This document shows positions 37,247 through 47,211 of a stretch of DNA of 64,000 bases, one piece after another (the stretch's first letter is position 1; each line of letters begins with the position of its first letter). The stretch lies in NCBI GenBank assembly GCA_024229515.1, contig JAAESI010000153.1:35146-99145 (forward strand), given 5' to 3'. The notes under the pieces were generated by a model. It did not search any database and was not told the DNA's origin. It saw only the letters and a program-made list of their open reading frames with translations. The translations under genes were made by a program, and so were the position numbers. The stretch comes from Pseudomonadota bacterium. Lineage in GTDB: Bacteria; Myxococcota_A; UBA796; UBA9615.

Positions 37247-38434
37247 ATGGCTGATCTCTTCCAGCGCTGCCGCGACTACACCACTGCCGACGACGCGAAG
37301 GCTATGGGGTTCTACCCCTACTTCCTCACGATCTCCGAACACTCGGACGGCACTGAGGTCGTAATCGACGGCAAATCCCGACTCATGCTCGGCTCCAACA
37401 ACTACCTGGGGCTGACCTTCCACCCGAAGGTCAAGGAGGCCGCCCGGGCGGCGCTCGACACCTTCGGGACTTCGTGTTCCGGGTCGCGTTTCCTCAACGG
37501 CACGCTCAGCCTGCACGAAGAACTCGAAGGACGCCTCGCCGCGTTCCTCGGTACCGAGGACGCCGCCGTCATCTCGACCGGCTACCAGACGAACCTCGCC
37601 ACCCTCGGGGCGCTCTTCCAGCGCGACGACGTGGCGGTCCTGGACCAGCAGGACCACGCCTCCATCTACGAGGGCGTGATGATCGCGCGCTGCCGCATCA
37701 AGCGGTACGACCACGTCGACATGGCCTCGTGCGAAGCGGTGCTGGAGAACCTCAAGCCCGACAAGGGGGCGGCGATCATCACCGACGGCGTGTTCTCCAT
37801 GGAGGGCGACCTCGCCCCCATCCCGGAGCTCGTCGCGCTGAAGAAGAAGTACGGCGTCAAGCTGATCGTGGACGACGCGCACGGCCTCGGCACGATGGGA
37901 CCGACGGGCCGCGGCTCGGCGGAGCACTTCGGCCTCCAGGACGAGGTGGACGTCATCACCGGCACGTTCAGCAAGGCCTTCGCGAGCCTCGGCGGCGTCG
38001 TCGCGGGACCGCGCTCGGTCATCAACTACATCAAGCACCACGGCCGCTCGCTCATCTACTCCGCCTCGATGGCGCCCGCCTCGGTGGGCTCCGCGCTCGC
38101 CGCGCTGGACATCATGGAGAACGACAGCGAGCCCCGGGAGCGGCTTCACGCCAACGTCTCGCGCATGCGGCGGGGGCTGATCGAGCTGGGCTACAAGGTC
38201 GGCGAGGCGCCCACCCCGGTGCTGCCGATCTACATCGGCGACGAGATGCGCATGCTGCCCTTCTGGCGGATGCTGTTCGATGAGGGCGTCTACACCAACG
38301 CGGTGATTCCGCCGGCGGTTGCGCCCGACGCCACGCTCGTACGAACGAGCTTCATGGCGTCCCACACCCCCGATCAGATCGACCGCGCCCTGGCCGTGTT
38401 CGAAAAGGTCGGGAAGTTGGCCAACCTCATCTGA
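37247..38434 (+). CDS. Alpha-oxoamine synthase, serine palmitoyltransferase-like
   Basis: 395 aa. PLP-dependent family: substrate-entry region GSNNYLGLTFHPKVKEAA, CSGSRFLNGTLSLHEELE, IVDDAHGLGTMG, and PLP Lys in TGTFSKAFASLGG. The N-terminal YPYFLTISEHSDGTEVVIDGK and SGSRFLNG motifs resemble bacterial serine palmitoyltransferases more than 8-amino-7-oxononanoate synthase (BioF) or glycine C-acetyltransferase. It would condense L-serine with palmitoyl-CoA to 3-ketodihydrosphingosine, the first step of sphingolipid synthesis, which some myxobacteria carry out. No other sphingolipid or biotin gene is nearby, so the acyl and amino-acid specificity is inferred. Confidence 0.88.
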   Translation: MADLFQRCRDYTTADDAKAMGFYPYFLTISEHSDGTEVVIDGKSRLMLGSNNYLGLTFHPKVKEAARAALDTFGTSCSGSRFLNGTLSLHEELEGRLAAFLGTEDAAVISTGYQTNLATLGALFQRDDVAVLDQQDHASIYEGVMIARCRIKRYDHVDMASCEAVLENLKPDKGAAIITDGVFSMEGDLAPIPELVALKKKYGVKLIVDDAHGLGTMGPTGRGSAEHFGLQDEVDVITGTFSKAFASLGGVVAGPRSVINYIKHHGRSLIYSASMAPASVGSALAALDIMENDSEPRERLHANVSRMRRGLIELGYKVGEAPTPVLPIYIGDEMRMLPFWRMLFDEGVYTNAVIPPAVAPDATLVRTSFMASHTPDQIDRALAVFEKVGKLANLI

Positions 38435-38453
38435 GTCTGATCGGGAGCGACGC

Positions 38454-40364
38454 ATGAAACGCTCCCTCCCCAAGATCGCAGCTGTCCTCGCCGTGCTCCT
38501 GGGAGTGGCGGCGTTGGCGATCCCGGCGTGGCTGAAGCGCGGAAGTGAGCGGGTCGCCGACGAGGTCGCGGCGCGGCTGTCGGATGCGCTGGAGGCGGAC
38601 TGCCGGGTCGGCTCCGCGAAGGTCTTGTCGACGCGCGAGGTGGAGCTCTTCGGGGTCGCCTGCGTGATGGACAAGGGCCCCGCGGTGGGGTTCGGGATCG
38701 GCCGCGCGGCGGCCCGGTTCAGCGCGCCTCCCCTCGGCGGGAGCCTGCCCCCCATCGAAGAGGTGACCGTCGCGGACCTGGACGTGCGGCTGCGCGATCT
38801 CCCCGAACGCGCCCCGGCGGCGGGCGATGACGACGACTCCAGCACCGACGTCGGCGATCTGTCGCACCGGCTGGAGACCGAGGTGCACCGCTTCTTCGAG
38901 TTCACCGTGCTCTTGGACAGCGGCTTCGGCGGCGCCCAGGTGCCCGCCCTGCGGGATCGGCTCACCGACGGCGGCAGCGTGCGCGTCGACCGCGCCGTGC
39001 TCGGGGAGGCCGACGGCACCGTCGTCGTCTCGGACGTGCACGCGGTGGTCGAGCGGACCGGCCTTCAGTTGGACGTGGCCGTCGCCGCGGAGCCGGCCCG
39101 GGGGGGCGTGCTCGCGTTCGACGGCACGCTGTCCGACGCCGGCCTCGGGGGCGCCCGCATCCGCCTCGAAGCGGTGCCCATCGCCCCCGAGCTGAGCAAG
39201 GCGGCGGGCGACTCGGTGGACGTTCGCGCCGGCTCGGTCAGCGGCGAACTGCAGTACAACAACGGCGGCTGGGCGGCGGATGTCGGCCTGCTGGACATCG
39301 ACGTGCAGGCCCGCGCCGTGGGCAAGGACTGGCTCCCCCTGCCGACGATCCGGGGCCGCGGCACGCTGGTGCCCGACGCGGACGCCGGAACCCTCGACCT
39401 GCGCGAAGGCCGCTGGGAAGTCGCGGGGGTGGGCGGAGGCCTGGAGGCCAACCTCGGCCCCCTCGGCCCCGACGCGGGGCTGCGGTTGGTGGTGGACGGC
39501 CAGCGGCTCGCCCTCGGCCAGCTGATGGGCGAGCTCCCGGAGGAGCTGATGCCCGCGTCGTACGCCGAGGAGATCCAGGGCACGGCGGACCTGACGATCA
39601 CCTTCGGGGGACCGCTGCACCGGCGCTCCGAGTGGGACCTGGACTGGGAGTCGGACTTCTCCCGCATCCTGCTCGCCAGCGGCGAGTTGGCGCAGGAGGT
39701 GGCGCGACTGCGGGGGCCGTTCCGCCATACGTTCCCCACCGATCCCCCCACCACGCGGGTGCTCGGCCCGGAGGACGACTCGTTCGTCCCCCTGAACGAG
39801 ATCAGCCGCCACCTCGCCGCGGCGGTGGTCTCGACCGAGGACTCGGGCTTCTTCGTCCACTCCGGCTTCGAGGAGGCGAGCCTCAAGGAGGCGGTGCTGG
39901 AGAACCTGCGCGAGGGCGAGGGGCGCGGCGGCTCCACGATCACCCAGCAACTCGCCAAGAACCTCTTCCTGTCGGGCGAGCGCACGCTGGCGCGCAAGCT
40001 GAAGGAGGCGGTGATCGCGTGGCGGCTGGAGAGTGATCTGCCCAAGGAGCGGATCCTCGAGATCTACCTCAACATCGCCGAGTGGGGCCCTGGCCTCTTC
40101 GGGGCGCGCGACGCCGCCGACCACTACTTCAACCGCACCCCACGCGTCCTGCGCCCGGAGGAGGCGGCGTTCCTGGCGTCGATGCTGCCGTCGCCGATCC
40201 GCTACCACGGCTACTACCACTCGCCTCGGGGGCTGACCCAGAACCGGTACTCGATGGTGCAGGACATCCTCCGCTCGATGCACCGCATGGGCCGCCTGGG
40301 GGGCCGCGACTACCACCTCGCGCGGGGTGAGCCGATCGAGCTTGCAGGCTGCCGATCCAACTGA
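38454..40364 (+). CDS. AsmA-like periplasmic region fused to a GT51 peptidoglycan glycosyltransferase
   Basis: Start set at MKRSLPKIAAVLAV (GGGAG Shine-Dalgarno), 636 aa. An N-terminal membrane helix (about 7-24) is followed by about 400 residues of beta-rich periplasmic sequence resembling AsmA/DUF748 repeats (SVRVDRAVLGEADG, GELQYNNGGWAADVG). The GT51 domain is C-terminal: catalytic Glu in STEDSGFFVHSGF, GGSTITQQLAKNLFLS, RKLKEAVIAWRLE, KERILEIYLNIAEWGPGLFG. There is no transpeptidase domain, so it polymerises lipid II like MtgA. It lies 19 bp after the serine palmitoyltransferase-like gene and is probably co-transcribed. Confidence 0.9.
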   Translation: MKRSLPKIAAVLAVLLGVAALAIPAWLKRGSERVADEVAARLSDALEADCRVGSAKVLSTREVELFGVACVMDKGPAVGFGIGRAAARFSAPPLGGSLPPIEEVTVADLDVRLRDLPERAPAAGDDDDSSTDVGDLSHRLETEVHRFFEFTVLLDSGFGGAQVPALRDRLTDGGSVRVDRAVLGEADGTVVVSDVHAVVERTGLQLDVAVAAEPARGGVLAFDGTLSDAGLGGARIRLEAVPIAPELSKAAGDSVDVRAGSVSGELQYNNGGWAADVGLLDIDVQARAVGKDWLPLPTIRGRGTLVPDADAGTLDLREGRWEVAGVGGGLEANLGPLGPDAGLRLVVDGQRLALGQLMGELPEELMPASYAEEIQGTADLTITFGGPLHRRSEWDLDWESDFSRILLASGELAQEVARLRGPFRHTFPTDPPTTRVLGPEDDSFVPLNEISRHLAAAVVSTEDSGFFVHSGFEEASLKEAVLENLREGEGRGGSTITQQLAKNLFLSGERTLARKLKEAVIAWRLESDLPKERILEIYLNIAEWGPGLFGARDAADHYFNRTPRVLRPEEAAFLASMLPSPIRYHGYYHSPRGLTQNRYSMVQDILRSMHRMGRLGGRDYHLARGEPIELAGCRSN

Positions 40365-40371
40365 CCTGAGC

Positions 40372-40377
40372 TAGGCT
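40372..40377 (+). promoter_or_regulatory. TAGGCT box 8 nt upstream of the kinase ATG
   Basis: TAGGCT is followed by 8 nt and the ATG at 40386. No Shine-Dalgarno. Putative leaderless -10. Confidence 0.4.
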
Positions 40378-40385
40378 GCGCGGCC

Positions 40386-42605
40386 ATGGGGCATTCCCTC
40401 ATCGGCAGCCGACTGGCGCACTACGAGCTGACCGGCGCGCTGGGGTCGGGCGCGATGTCCGAGGTCTACCTGGGTCGCGACACCCAGTTGGACAAGGAAG
40501 TCGCGGTCAAGGTCATCAGCGAGAACCTCGTGCAGCGGGCGGATCTCGTGGAGCGGTTCGAGCGTGAGGCGCGCGCCGCGGCCCGGCTGGAGCACCCCAA
40601 CCTCGCCACCATCTACTTCTCCGGCACCTTCGAGGGGCAGCGTTTCTACGCCATGGAGCTGGTGCGGGGGTGGTCGCTCGCCGACCTCATCGAGGCCCGC
40701 GTCAGCTTCACCTGGGACCAGCTGCTGTCGGCGTTTGCCCAGACCTGCGTGGGGCTCGGAGCGGCCCAGGCCGCCGGCGTCATCCACCGGGACATCAAGC
40801 CCGGCAACTTGATGATCGCCCGCAACGGGCTGACGAAGATCGTGGACTTCGGGCTGGCCCGGCTGGGGAACGACAAGAGCCTCAGCCGAGCCGGGGCGAT
40901 GATGGGCACGCCGTTCTACATCGCGCCGGAGATGGTGCAGGGCAAGAGCGCCGGCCACCTCAGCGACATCTACTCGCTGGGCGTGACGATGGCCCACATG
41001 ATCCTGGGGGTGCCGCCGTACGACGCGGAGACGCCCTACGGCGTGATGATGCAGCACGTCACCGAGCCCGTTCCGATCCTCCACGAGATGAACAAGTGCG
41101 TGCCTCGGGCGCTGTCGGAGCTGCTCGCGGTGATGATGAGCAAGGACCCCCTGGCGCGGCCGCCGAGCTACCACCGGGTCCACCTCGCGCTCCGCAAGAT
41201 CGCCGCGTCGATCCCCCGCGAGGAAGTGGAGTCGACGCTGCAGTGGTGCGGTCTGGACAAGATGAACTCGACCGCGGGCGACGACCCGACGCGGTGCAGC
41301 GTCTGCGGCAAGCCCTACGGCCTGCGGGAGCTGTCCGAGACCTACCACGTGGATCTCGTGAACTGGAACCGGGGCGATGCCCGCGAGGCGGTGGCGAACT
41401 ACATCGGCGAGGCGGTGGGGCAGAGCTCCGAGGACGTCGAGCTGCTGCTGGACCCCCTCCCCTTCCGCGCCGCCTTCCGGGTGCCTCGTGATCGGGCCAA
41501 GCGGATGCACGTCACGTTCCACGACCTCGGCGCGATCGTGGAGCTGGTTCCGGCGGACGACGACGCGGTCAAGCAGCTGGAGATCAAGGAGCTTCCGATC
41601 GCCCCACGCTGGCCGCGCAGCGGCAACGAGCAGACCGGCGATCCCAGCGAGTCGATCGGGCCGCGCACCCACACCCGCCTCAAGCCCATCCGCCCCCCGG
41701 CGGCGGCGGGTCCCTGGCAGGTGGCGACGGGCCTGCTCGGCGTCGCGGTGATCGTTCTGTTCGTGTTGGTGCTGCGAAAGCCGCAGGTGGTGATCGTGGA
41801 GCGTCCCCCCACCCCGACCGTCGCCCCCATCGGCGTCACGACCGCCGACGTGCCGCCGCGGCCGACCTCCACCCCGACCCCCGCGGCGGTGGACGCGCCC
41901 CCGACCGTGAACCTGGGCGCGGACCCGGATCCCGAAGCCCCGCCGACCGTGGGGGCCGACGATCAGCTGACGTTCCCCGTGCCCGTGGCCTCCGGCTGGT
42001 TCGACATCAGCCCCACGGAGCTGGACGCCGGCGTGGTTCGAACCGTGGTGGACCAACTCGACGCCGCCGCGGCTCACATCCACGACGAGATCCCCTTCCC
42101 GATGAAGCCGTTCTTCCCCCTCGCCCTGACCGCGGCCCCGCTGCAGGCCTCGGAGGTTGGCTACGGCACGCCGATGCGGTTCCCGACGGGGGGCGTGAGC
42201 GCGGACGGTCACCCGGAGCTCACGGTGCTGAGCCGCGTCGCCGTCGCCCGCCTCGTGGTGGAACGCCTCGGCGGGGATGACGTGCCGCCCTGGCTGACGG
42301 TCGGGCTCGGCGCCTACCTGGCCCGGGGGCCGCTGCCGGAGGCCGAGTGGTCCGCGGCGATCCAGGCCGGGGGCCTGCCCACGGAGGTCGACATCGCGGA
42401 GGCGGCCCCGTCGCCGACCACCGACCGGCTCCTGCGGGGCTTCGTCACGTTCGTGATCCAGACCCGCGGCAACGTCGGCGTGCAGCAGACGCTGACCATG
42501 CTCAAGGCAGGCCGCACCATCGACGATGCGGCCTTGCGGTCGCTGGGCACGACGCCCTCGGACCTGGAGCAGGAGTGGGTCGCCCTCGCCGGCGGGGCCG
42601 AGTAG
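40386..42605 (+). CDS. Transmembrane Ser/Thr protein kinase with gluzincin-like, probably inactive, extracytoplasmic domain
   Basis: 739 aa. Kinase domain about 13-280: GSGAMSEV, VAVKVI, HRDIKPGN near 137, DFGLAR near 156, GTPFYIAPEM. A CSVCGKPYGL segment near 302 suggests half of a zinc ribbon. The membrane helix is at about 445-465 (VATGLLGVAVIVLFVLVL), then a Pro/Thr linker. The C-terminal roughly 200 residues have the layout of peptidase-MA-like gluzincins (SRVAVARLVVERLGGDDVPPWLTVGLGAYLARG) but no HExxH. The outer domain probably senses something and the kinase signals inside. Confidence 0.88.
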   Translation: MGHSLIGSRLAHYELTGALGSGAMSEVYLGRDTQLDKEVAVKVISENLVQRADLVERFEREARAAARLEHPNLATIYFSGTFEGQRFYAMELVRGWSLADLIEARVSFTWDQLLSAFAQTCVGLGAAQAAGVIHRDIKPGNLMIARNGLTKIVDFGLARLGNDKSLSRAGAMMGTPFYIAPEMVQGKSAGHLSDIYSLGVTMAHMILGVPPYDAETPYGVMMQHVTEPVPILHEMNKCVPRALSELLAVMMSKDPLARPPSYHRVHLALRKIAASIPREEVESTLQWCGLDKMNSTAGDDPTRCSVCGKPYGLRELSETYHVDLVNWNRGDAREAVANYIGEAVGQSSEDVELLLDPLPFRAAFRVPRDRAKRMHVTFHDLGAIVELVPADDDAVKQLEIKELPIAPRWPRSGNEQTGDPSESIGPRTHTRLKPIRPPAAAGPWQVATGLLGVAVIVLFVLVLRKPQVVIVERPPTPTVAPIGVTTADVPPRPTSTPTPAAVDAPPTVNLGADPDPEAPPTVGADDQLTFPVPVASGWFDISPTELDAGVVRTVVDQLDAAAAHIHDEIPFPMKPFFPLALTAAPLQASEVGYGTPMRFPTGGVSADGHPELTVLSRVAVARLVVERLGGDDVPPWLTVGLGAYLARGPLPEAEWSAAIQAGGLPTEVDIAEAAPSPTTDRLLRGFVTFVIQTRGNVGVQQTLTMLKAGRTIDDAALRSLGTTPSDLEQEWVALAGGAE

Positions 42606-43247
42606 CTACGAGTCCCTGAGCAGCCGCCCGAGGGTGGGGAAGACGACCCGCAGCATGGAGTCGTCGTCCTGCCGGTTCGAGGACCAGGCCGCGAGCCGGA
42701 AGTCGGAGTCGACCACGTGGAAGCCCGGGATCAGCTGGTGGCTGGTGGAGTTGATGTGCCTTCGGTCGGCCACGAGGGCGACGATGCCGCGCTCCCGCTG
42801 CTCGAAGTGCTCCTCCCAGGCGACGGCCTCCTCGAGGGGCGGCGGGTTCTGCCCGTCCATGCCGTACAGCAGCAGCTGGATGTAGGTGAACTCGCCCAGC
42901 GCGATGGACGTCTCGGCGTGGCGGCCGAGGTAGTGGTCGGTCTCGGGGAGGTCGGCCTGGGGCGTGACGCCCTGGAAGCCTCCCTTGGTGCGGCCCCCGG
43001 TCCACGCCTGGCAGGCGGCGCAGGGCAGGCCCACCGGCTCGATCAGCAGCGGCTTGCCCGCGAACTCGCTGAGCCGGACGAGCGGGCCGTCGGTCCGCAT
43101 CATCAGGAAGTCGGGGTACGGCTCCCCTTTGACGGGGGGCCAGAGGCCGGCCATGGGGCCAAACTCCGCCAGCAGGGACTGCAGCTCGGTCTCCTGGATG
43201 ACCGCTGCCTCGGCCGGCGTCGGGGGTGTTCGGCGATCGCGGGGCAC
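42606..43247 (-). CDS. Thioredoxin-fold protein with CxxC, next to or fused with the NRPS
   Basis: 213 aa from the GTG at 43247. PYPDFLMMRTDGPLVRLSEFAGKPLLIEP resembles AhpC/TlpA-type thioredoxin folds, and the CxxC is in GLPCAACQAWTGG. The C-terminal strands FHVVDSDFRLAAW are typical of the fold. No signal peptide, so it is cytoplasmic. The frame immediately upstream belongs to the NRPS carrier-domain end, and the NRPS frame has no stop for another 700 nt, so the two may be one protein separated by indels. Converges with the kinase gene. Confidence 0.68.
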   Translation of the reverse strand: MPRDRRTPPTPAEAAVIQETELQSLLAEFGPMAGLWPPVKGEPYPDFLMMRTDGPLVRLSEFAGKPLLIEPVGLPCAACQAWTGGRTKGGFQGVTPQADLPETDHYLGRHAETSIALGEFTYIQLLLYGMDGQNPPPLEEAVAWEEHFEQRERGIVALVADRRHINSTSHQLIPGFHVVDSDFRLAAWSSNRQDDDSMLRVVFPTLGRLLRDS

Positions 43248-46200
43248 CCGGAGCGCGACGGGGTGCGGACAGCGCGCTGCCGGGCACATCGCGGTCGAGC
43301 CGCCGGCCCAGACGGTGGGCTAACTCGACGGCGAGGAGGGAGTCTCCCCGCTCGAAGAACTCGCTGTCGCCGGACAGCGTGGGGTCCCGGAGGATCTCGC
43401 GGAAGGCTGCCAGGACCGCCGCCTCGAGGGGGTCCGAAGGAGAGGCCGGGTCGGAGGCCGAGGCCGCCAACGGCTCCACCAGGGCCTTGCGATCCAGCTT
43501 CCCCGCCCGGTTGAGGGGGAGCTCGACGGTGGCGATGAACCGCCCCGGGATCATGGCCGCGGGCAGGTAGGTGGCGGCGTGAGCGTGGAGCTCGCGGGCC
43601 GGGATCGGGGCGTCCTTCGGCACGATCCAGGCGATCAGCCGCGAGCCTCCCGGCCCGGGCCGTACGTCGGCGGCCGCGCGGGCGATCTCCGGGTGCCGCA
43701 GCAGCGCCGCTTCGACCTCCTCGAGCTCGACCCGACGGCCCCGCAGCTGAACCTGTTGGTCGACCCGCCCGCAGAACAGCAACTCGCCGGTGTCCATCAT
43801 CCGAGCCAGATCACCGGTCCGGTACAAGCGCCCGCCCGGCTCGAACGGATCGGGCGTGAAGGTCGGGCACGGGTCGGGCCCGAGGTACCCCGCCGCCACC
43901 GACGGCCCGCCGATGTGCAGCTCTCCGCGCGCGCCGATCGGCGCCGGCTCCCCGGCCCGGTCGAGCACGTACAGCCGGAACGGCGGCACGGGCACCCCGA
44001 TCGGGACGGACGGCCGCTCGCGCAAGCGGTGCAGGGTGGCGCGATCGAAGCTCGCGCTGGTGCAGTTGATCGTGGCCTCCGTGGGGCCGTAGCCGTTGAC
44101 GACGCGTCCCGCGGGATGCATCGCCGCCAGCAGCCGTTCCACCAGCTCGGCGGTCAACGCCTCCCCGCCGAAGTGCGCGAGTCGAAGGGTCGGCAGCGGG
44201 CGGCCGGCAGACAACAGCAGCCGCGCGAACGACGGTGTGGTGTGCAGCGTGTCGGTCCCGTGCTCGACGGCGAAGTCGAGGAGGCGGTCGAGCGAGGCGC
44301 CGTCCGGAGGCACGCACAGGGTGCCACCCGCCAGCAGCGTGGTCAGCAGCTCGAAGATCCCGAAGTCGAAGGCCGCCGACAGGTTCTGCAGCACCCGGGT
44401 GTCCGGCCCGAGCCCGAGCTCCCGGAGGCCCCAGGACAGCACCGGCGCGAGGTTCCGCTCGGTGATCGGCACCCCCTTGGGGCGGCCGGTCGAGCCCGGG
44501 GTGAACGCGACGTAGACGACCCGATCCGGGTCCGGAGGCAGCGGGGGCACGGGCGCGGTCCCGACGGGGAGGCCGTCACCGACGGCGATCACGGTCCGGC
44601 TGTGCTCCTCGGCCTGGTCTCGGCAGCCCGCCGAGGTGACGATCGTGCGTACCTCGGCGTCGTCCAGCATCGAACGCTGCCGGCTCGCGGGGTCGGCTTC
44701 GGCGAGGGGAACAAACGCGCTCCCAGCTTTCAGGATCGCGACCAGCCCGACCAGCAGCTCGGCGCCCGCGGGGGCCAGCAGGCCGATCCGTTCCCCCGCG
44801 GGGAGCCGACCCGCGAGCGCGCCCGCGCAGGCCTCGAGCTCCCGGTAGGTCAATTCCCCCCCCGCCCCCACGCAGGCCGTCGCCGAGGGTGACGCGGCGA
44901 CCTGGGCGGCGATCCTGAGGGAGACCGGGGGAGCCTCATCGAAGCCTTGCTGCGGACCCCGGGCGAGCGGCCCGAGCAGCCTCGTTCGCTCGTGATCGGT
45001 GACCGCGCGCGGCGCCTCCTGCCCCGCGGCGATGTCCTCGAGCAGCGCCTCCCAGTTCGCGGCGAGGCGGTCGATGGCCGACGGCGCGAAGAGGTCGCTG
45101 CGGTACTCGAGGGCGACGGCGATGCCCGCTTCGGACCGGGACGCCGTGGCCGACAGGTCGAACGCCACCGCCCCGGTCTCCAGCGGTCGAGGCGTCCACA
45201 GCGCGCCGCCGAACTCGACGGGCCGGCCCAGCGCCCCCGCGACCAGCTCGCGGTGGGCCTCCGGCGCCCCCGGGGCGAGGCTCTGCCAGGCGAACACGAC
45301 GCGCAGGGTCGAGGTCCGCTGCGCGTCGCAGGGGGGACCGAGCCGACGGACCAGCGTCGCGAACGGGACCTCCGCGTGCCGCAGCGCGCCCTCCACGGTG
45401 GCGTGCGTCTGGCGCAGGAGCTGACCGAAGGGGCGGGCCGGATCGACCCGCACGCGCAGGGGGACCACATCGACGAACGGCCCCAGGGTGCGCTCGAAGC
45501 GGCGCTCGAACCGCCCCGAGACGGGGGAGCCCAGGAGCAGGTCGTCGCGGGCGCAGTAGCGCTCCAGGAGGACCCCGAACGACGGCAGCAGCAGCGAGAA
45601 CAGCGTGACGTCGTGCTCCGCGGCGGCCCGCTCGAGGGCGGCCGCCAGTGGCGGGGGGACCGCGAACCGGTGGGTGCGCCCCGCGTGCTCGGTGTGCTCC
45701 GGCAGGGGGGAAGTCCAGAGGCAGCGGGAGGTCCCAGTCGGCGCCGTCCAGCTGCTCCTCCCAATGCGTCCACGCCTCGTCGGCGCTGGGCCCCTCGAGC
45801 GCCGCTCCCCGAGTCCGGGCGAAGGCCGCGTACGACGCCTCGGGGTCGTCCCCGGGCCCTTCGATGAGCTCGCGCAGGAGCAGGGACATCGACGCCAGGT
45901 CGGCGACCGCGTGGTGGAGGCAGAGCACGATGACGTGCCGCTCGGGACCGCGCCGCAGGATGCGCAGCCGGACGAGCGGGCCGTCCGCGAGGTCAAAGGG
46001 GGCGGTGGCGTCGCGCGCGAGCGCCTCCTCGACCTGTCCGTCGCTCCAGCCGCCGGCGTCCTCCACGACGGTGATGGGGGCGGCCGCGGCGCGCACGCAA
46101 ACCACCGGCAGGCCCCCGATGACGGGGAAGCAGGAGCGGAGGATCGGGTGGCGGGCGACGGCCTCGTGCAGCCGCGCGACGAAGCCGTCGGGGTCGAAGG

Positions 46201-46471
46201 GACCGACCACATCGACCGCCAACGGGAGGTGGTAGGCGGGGCACTGGGGAGCGACCTGGTGAAAGAACCAGAGCCCGAGCTGGGTGCCGCTCAGGGGGTG
46301 CCAGACGTCGTCGGCCCCGTCGGGCCCCGGCAGCACCTCCACCAGCGCCTCGCGGGCCCCCTCGAGGCGGGCACGGAGATCGTCGTCGAGGGCTTCGGGG
46401 GGGGCTCGGAACCGCAGCCGACCGCCGTCGGCCCAGAGCTGAACGCCCCGGGCAGCAGCGGCCAGGAGCAC
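43248..46471 (-). CDS. Single-module nonribosomal peptide synthetase (TubC docking-C-A-PCP), broken by a frameshift
   Basis: From the GTG at 46471: a TubC-type docking domain (RGVQLWADGGRLRFRAP), then a condensation domain with HHAVADL (HHxxxD). The frame changes at a G6 run (45705-45710); dropping one base joins PLPLDFP to EHTEHAGRTHRF. The adenylation domain has FTPGSTGRPKG (A3 with Pro for Ser), FDFGIFE (A4), NGYGPTEATI (A5), YRTGDLAR (A7), GRVDQQVQLRGRRVE (A8) and NRAGKLDRKAL (A10). The carrier domain has EFFERGDSLLAVEL: the phosphopantetheine Ser is kept but one Gly is missing. Its last helix is scrambled between frames, so the 3' end is uncertain. Substrate not predictable here. Confidence 0.82.
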
Positions 46472-46496
46472 ATCCGCGGGCCCCGTCGGGGGACCC

Positions 46497-47122
46497 TCAG
46501 AGATCGTAGAGCACCTTGTACGCGGCGGAGGCTCCGGGGGGCACGTAGTCGAGCTTCTCGAAGCCGAGCTCGGCATCGACGACCTGCTCCTTCATCGAGT
46601 CGGTCACGAGGATCTCCCACGCCTTCGCGGTGTCCTCGCCCAGCTTGCTGGCGGCGTTCACCTGCTCCCCGAACACGTCGGCGTCGCCGATCTTGAGGAG
46701 GTGGCCGTACCCCAACCCGATGCACAGGAGGATGTCGTCCTCCGCGGGGGTGCGGTCGTTGTGCGCCTTGAGGTGCCGCTGCATGGCGATCGAGCAGGCC
46801 AGCGCCTTGGCGGGGTTCCGGAAGATGACGAGCATGCTGTCGCCCTCCGTCTTGAGGAGGATGCCGTCGTTCTCGTCGATCAACGGGACGAGCTCACGCT
46901 CCTGGGCGTAGATCGTCTGCAGGAAGTGGGTGATCCCGAACGCCTCGACCGAGCGGGAGAAGCCCGCCAGATCCGTGAACATCACGCACCAGGTCTCTCC
47001 GAACAGGTCCCAGATCCGCTTGTCGATGCGGACCTGTCCGCGCCGTCCTTCATTCGATCCTCGATGAGTCGGCTCAGCCGCTCTTCCGATGCTCCGATGC
47101 CGATTCGCCTCGTGATCCTCAT
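46497..47122 (-). CDS. Class III adenylate/guanylate cyclase-like protein, frameshifted near its start
   Basis: The catalytic part (46497-46985 frame) has FTDLAGFSR with the first metal Asp, KTEGDSMLVIF with the second, and FGEQVNAASKLGED. Upstream in the other frame, MRITRRIGIGASEERLSRLIEDRMKDG joins GQVRIDKRIWDLFGETWCVMFTD if one base is added near 47036-47047; the RIWDLFGE segment is a familiar lead-in to this family. Restored length is about 208 aa. The ATG at 47122 has a strong GGAGGA. Soluble. It could make cAMP or cGMP, but the transition-state Asn/Arg region is weakly matched, so activity is uncertain. Confidence 0.8.
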
Positions 47123-47143
47123 GCGTTCCTCCAGATGTCGCGG

Positions 47144-47172
47144 ATTGTGGTGCGGACCTCCCCGGTTCACAA
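47144..47172 (-). promoter_or_regulatory. Promoter of the cyclase-NRPS genes
   Basis: Minus strand: TTGTGA (47172-47167), 17-bp spacer and CACAAT (47149-47144), giving a leader of about 15 nt with GGAGGA before the ATG at 47122. Confidence 0.45.
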
Positions 47173-47211
47173 GCCGCGTCACCGGGTCTGGAGAGGAAGT
47201 CGGGCGGCGCG

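Noticed and set aside
42502-43230. NRPS reading frame continuing to 42502
   Set aside because: After the carrier motif the frame becomes Arg/Pro/Gly-rich shadow of the thioredoxin gene; it is open only because of GC-rich codon bias.
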